Assembly: GCA_002372465.1 (NCBI GenBank)
Contig: DFGW01000036.1
Location: forward strand, 1-14,875
Source: Butyrivibrio sp. UBA3740
GTDB lineage: Bacteria > Bacillota > Clostridia > Lachnospirales > Lachnospiraceae
Reading direction: 5' to 3'
DNA length: 14,875 nucleotides
The notes beneath the pieces were generated by a model. The model did not search any database. It saw only the letters and a list, made by a program, of their open reading frames with translations, and was not told the origin of the DNA. Each line of letters begins with the position of its first letter. Position 1 is the first letter of the stretch. A program made the position numbers and the translations under genes. Of this stretch, positions 14,034 through 14,875 are shown in pieces.

Positions 14034-14875
14034 GTGAGACTAAGAAAGCACTGCTACGATATGCTGCTACAGCGCCTGATGCACAGCAAATGGAGAAGAT
14101 CAGGGCCATACTTGCTGAGCGCCTTGGAGATGACAAGGTGGAGATTGAGGCCCTTTGTGACCCTTTGGTTGGTGGCGGCTTTATTGTAAGCTGTGGGAAT
14201 TTTGAGTATGACTGGAGCGACAAGGGCAGAGCCAAGCAGCTTCGGTCAGAGCTTAATACTGCTGAATTTGGGCATGGTGAAGTGATCTCCGGAAGGATCA
14301 TCACCATGTTAAAAGAAAAGGTTGAGGACTTTGACCTTTCCATCAGGGACAGAGAGGTGGGAGAAGTTACCTGGGTCGGCGATGGCATAGCCAACGTAGA
14401 TGGTATTGAGCATGCCTTTTATGGCGAGATAATTGAATTTGAGGACGGTACAAAAGGAATGGCCCAGGACATCAGAGATGATCATATTGGGTGCATTCTT
14501 TTTGGCGATGATACAGGAATAAGGCAGGGCTGCAGAGCTGTTCGTACCTATAAGGAAGCAGGAATTCCCGTAGGTGAGGGCTATATAGGCAGAGTTGTCG
14601 ATGCCCTAGGCGCTCCTGTAGATGGTAAAGGCTCCATAAAGGAGAGTGGCTATCGACCGGTTGAAACACCGGCTCCCGGAATAGTTGACAGGCAGCCTGT
14701 AAGTGAACCCATGGAGACAGGTATCCTTTCCATTGATACCATGTTCCCTATTGGAAGAGGCCAGCGTGAACTTATAATCGGTGACAGGCAGACAGGAAAA
14801 ACCTCCATAGCTCTGGACACCATCATCAACCAGAAGGGTAAGGGTGTGATCTGCATTTATGTGGCGATCGGTCAG
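14030..14875 (+). CDS. atpA: F-type ATP synthase delta(C-terminal domain)-alpha fusion, 5' part
   Basis: There are 282 codons, open to the right edge. Residues from about 83 onward are the alpha subunit: N-terminal helix (85-103), beta-barrel domain with VGDGIANVDG and GEIIEF, LGAPVDGKG, and the Walker A loop GDRQTGKT at 251-258, which is 169-176 in E. coli alpha. The protein therefore has about 82 extra N-terminal residues. These (about 8-76) match the C-terminal domain of delta/OSCP: helix MEKIRAILAERLG, then CDPLVGGGFIVSCGNFEYDWSD and a helix with LRSEL, resembling the DLIGG...IG..IYDGSV..L...L pattern of B. subtilis AtpH. No separate atpH precedes it and the delta N-terminal domain is absent. 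The start ATG overlaps the atpF stop and has no clear Shine-Dalgarno, so it is probably coupled. Alpha identity is certain; the fusion reading is strong, and its assembly consequence is unknown. Confidence 0.93.
   Translation, partial: MSETKKALLRYAATAPDAQQMEKIRAILAERLGDDKVEIEALCDPLVGGGFIVSCGNFEYDWSDKGRAKQLRSELNTAEFGHGEVISGRIITMLKEKVEDFDLSIRDREVGEVTWVGDGIANVDGIEHAFYGEIIEFEDGTKGMAQDIRDDHIGCILFGDDTGIRQGCRAVRTYKEAGIPVGEGYIGRVVDALGAPVDGKGSIKESGYRPVETPAPGIVDRQPVSEPMETGILSIDTMFPIGRGQRELIIGDRQTGKTSIALDTIINQKGKGVICIYVAIGQ
14282..14308 (+). promoter_or_regulatory. Possible internal translation starts for an alpha-only product
   Basis: Two in-frame candidates lie right at the delta-alpha junction: GTG at 14282 (codon 85) and ATG at 14306 (codon 93). 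The ATG is preceded by GGAAGGA (14291-14297) with an 8-nt spacing. Starting at codon 85 would leave an alpha N-terminus of normal length; codon 93 would shorten the first helix. Use of either start is an inference. Confidence 0.35.

Noticed and set aside
14030..14300. Frameshifted or degraded atpH followed by a separate atpA
   Set aside because: The delta-like segment is in the same uninterrupted frame as alpha, and the delta N-terminal domain is absent in any frame between atpF and this gene, so an in-frame fusion after deletion explains it better than a sequencing error.

Overview
The window most resembles a chromosomal segment from a low-to-moderate GC anaerobic Clostridia, probably a Lachnospiraceae of the Butyrivibrio/Pseudobutyrivibrio type. 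The reasons are the Gram-positive ribosome binding sites (AGGAGG, GAGGTGA), the very large Ala/Glu/Lys-rich surface proteins with a C-terminal membrane anchor and basic tail, and the PFL-family (DUF711) gene. The genus is an inference; the sequence has no rRNA or other taxonomic marker. All genes I can support lie on the + strand.

Layout. (1) 2-427: the 3' end of a DUF711/PFL-family gene. (2) 428-704: an AT-rich intergenic region with a strong hairpin-T tract and a possible promoter. (3) 705-6003: a probable two-gene unit made of a small stand-alone PilZ (c-di-GMP receptor) protein and a 1640-residue exported coiled-coil protein. That protein has one globular island in its middle, an internal duplication and a C-terminal membrane anchor. 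The unit ends in a clear intrinsic terminator at 6041-6073. (4) 6180-12582: an MMPL/RND-type membrane transporter followed one base later by a 1304-residue exported, membrane-anchored GLUG-repeat protein. (5) 12579-14875: F-type ATP synthase genes atpB (a), atpE (c), atpF (b) and the first 282 codons of atpA (alpha), which run off the right edge.

The most unusual features concern the ATP synthase. There is no separate atpH (delta) gene between atpF and atpA. Instead the alpha reading frame begins with about 75 residues that look like the C-terminal (b-binding) domain of the delta/OSCP subunit, fused in frame to a complete alpha N-terminus. The N-terminal six-helix domain of delta, which normally grips the alpha N-terminus, is absent from the window. 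In-frame GTG and ATG codons near the junction, the ATG with an SD-like sequence, could supply an alpha chain without the delta part. Three such chains assemble per F1, whereas only one delta is normally present.

The second oddity is the operon context. The transporter, the GLUG protein and atpB are joined by a 1-nt gap and a 4-nt ATGA overlap. An MMPL exporter and its presumed extracellular partner are therefore apparently translated in line with the F0 sector, in the place where atpI often sits. A promoter-like sequence inside the end of the GLUG gene (12485-12513) may let the atp genes also be transcribed alone. The c subunit lacks the visible Na+ ligands of Na+-type enzymes, so proton coupling is predicted.
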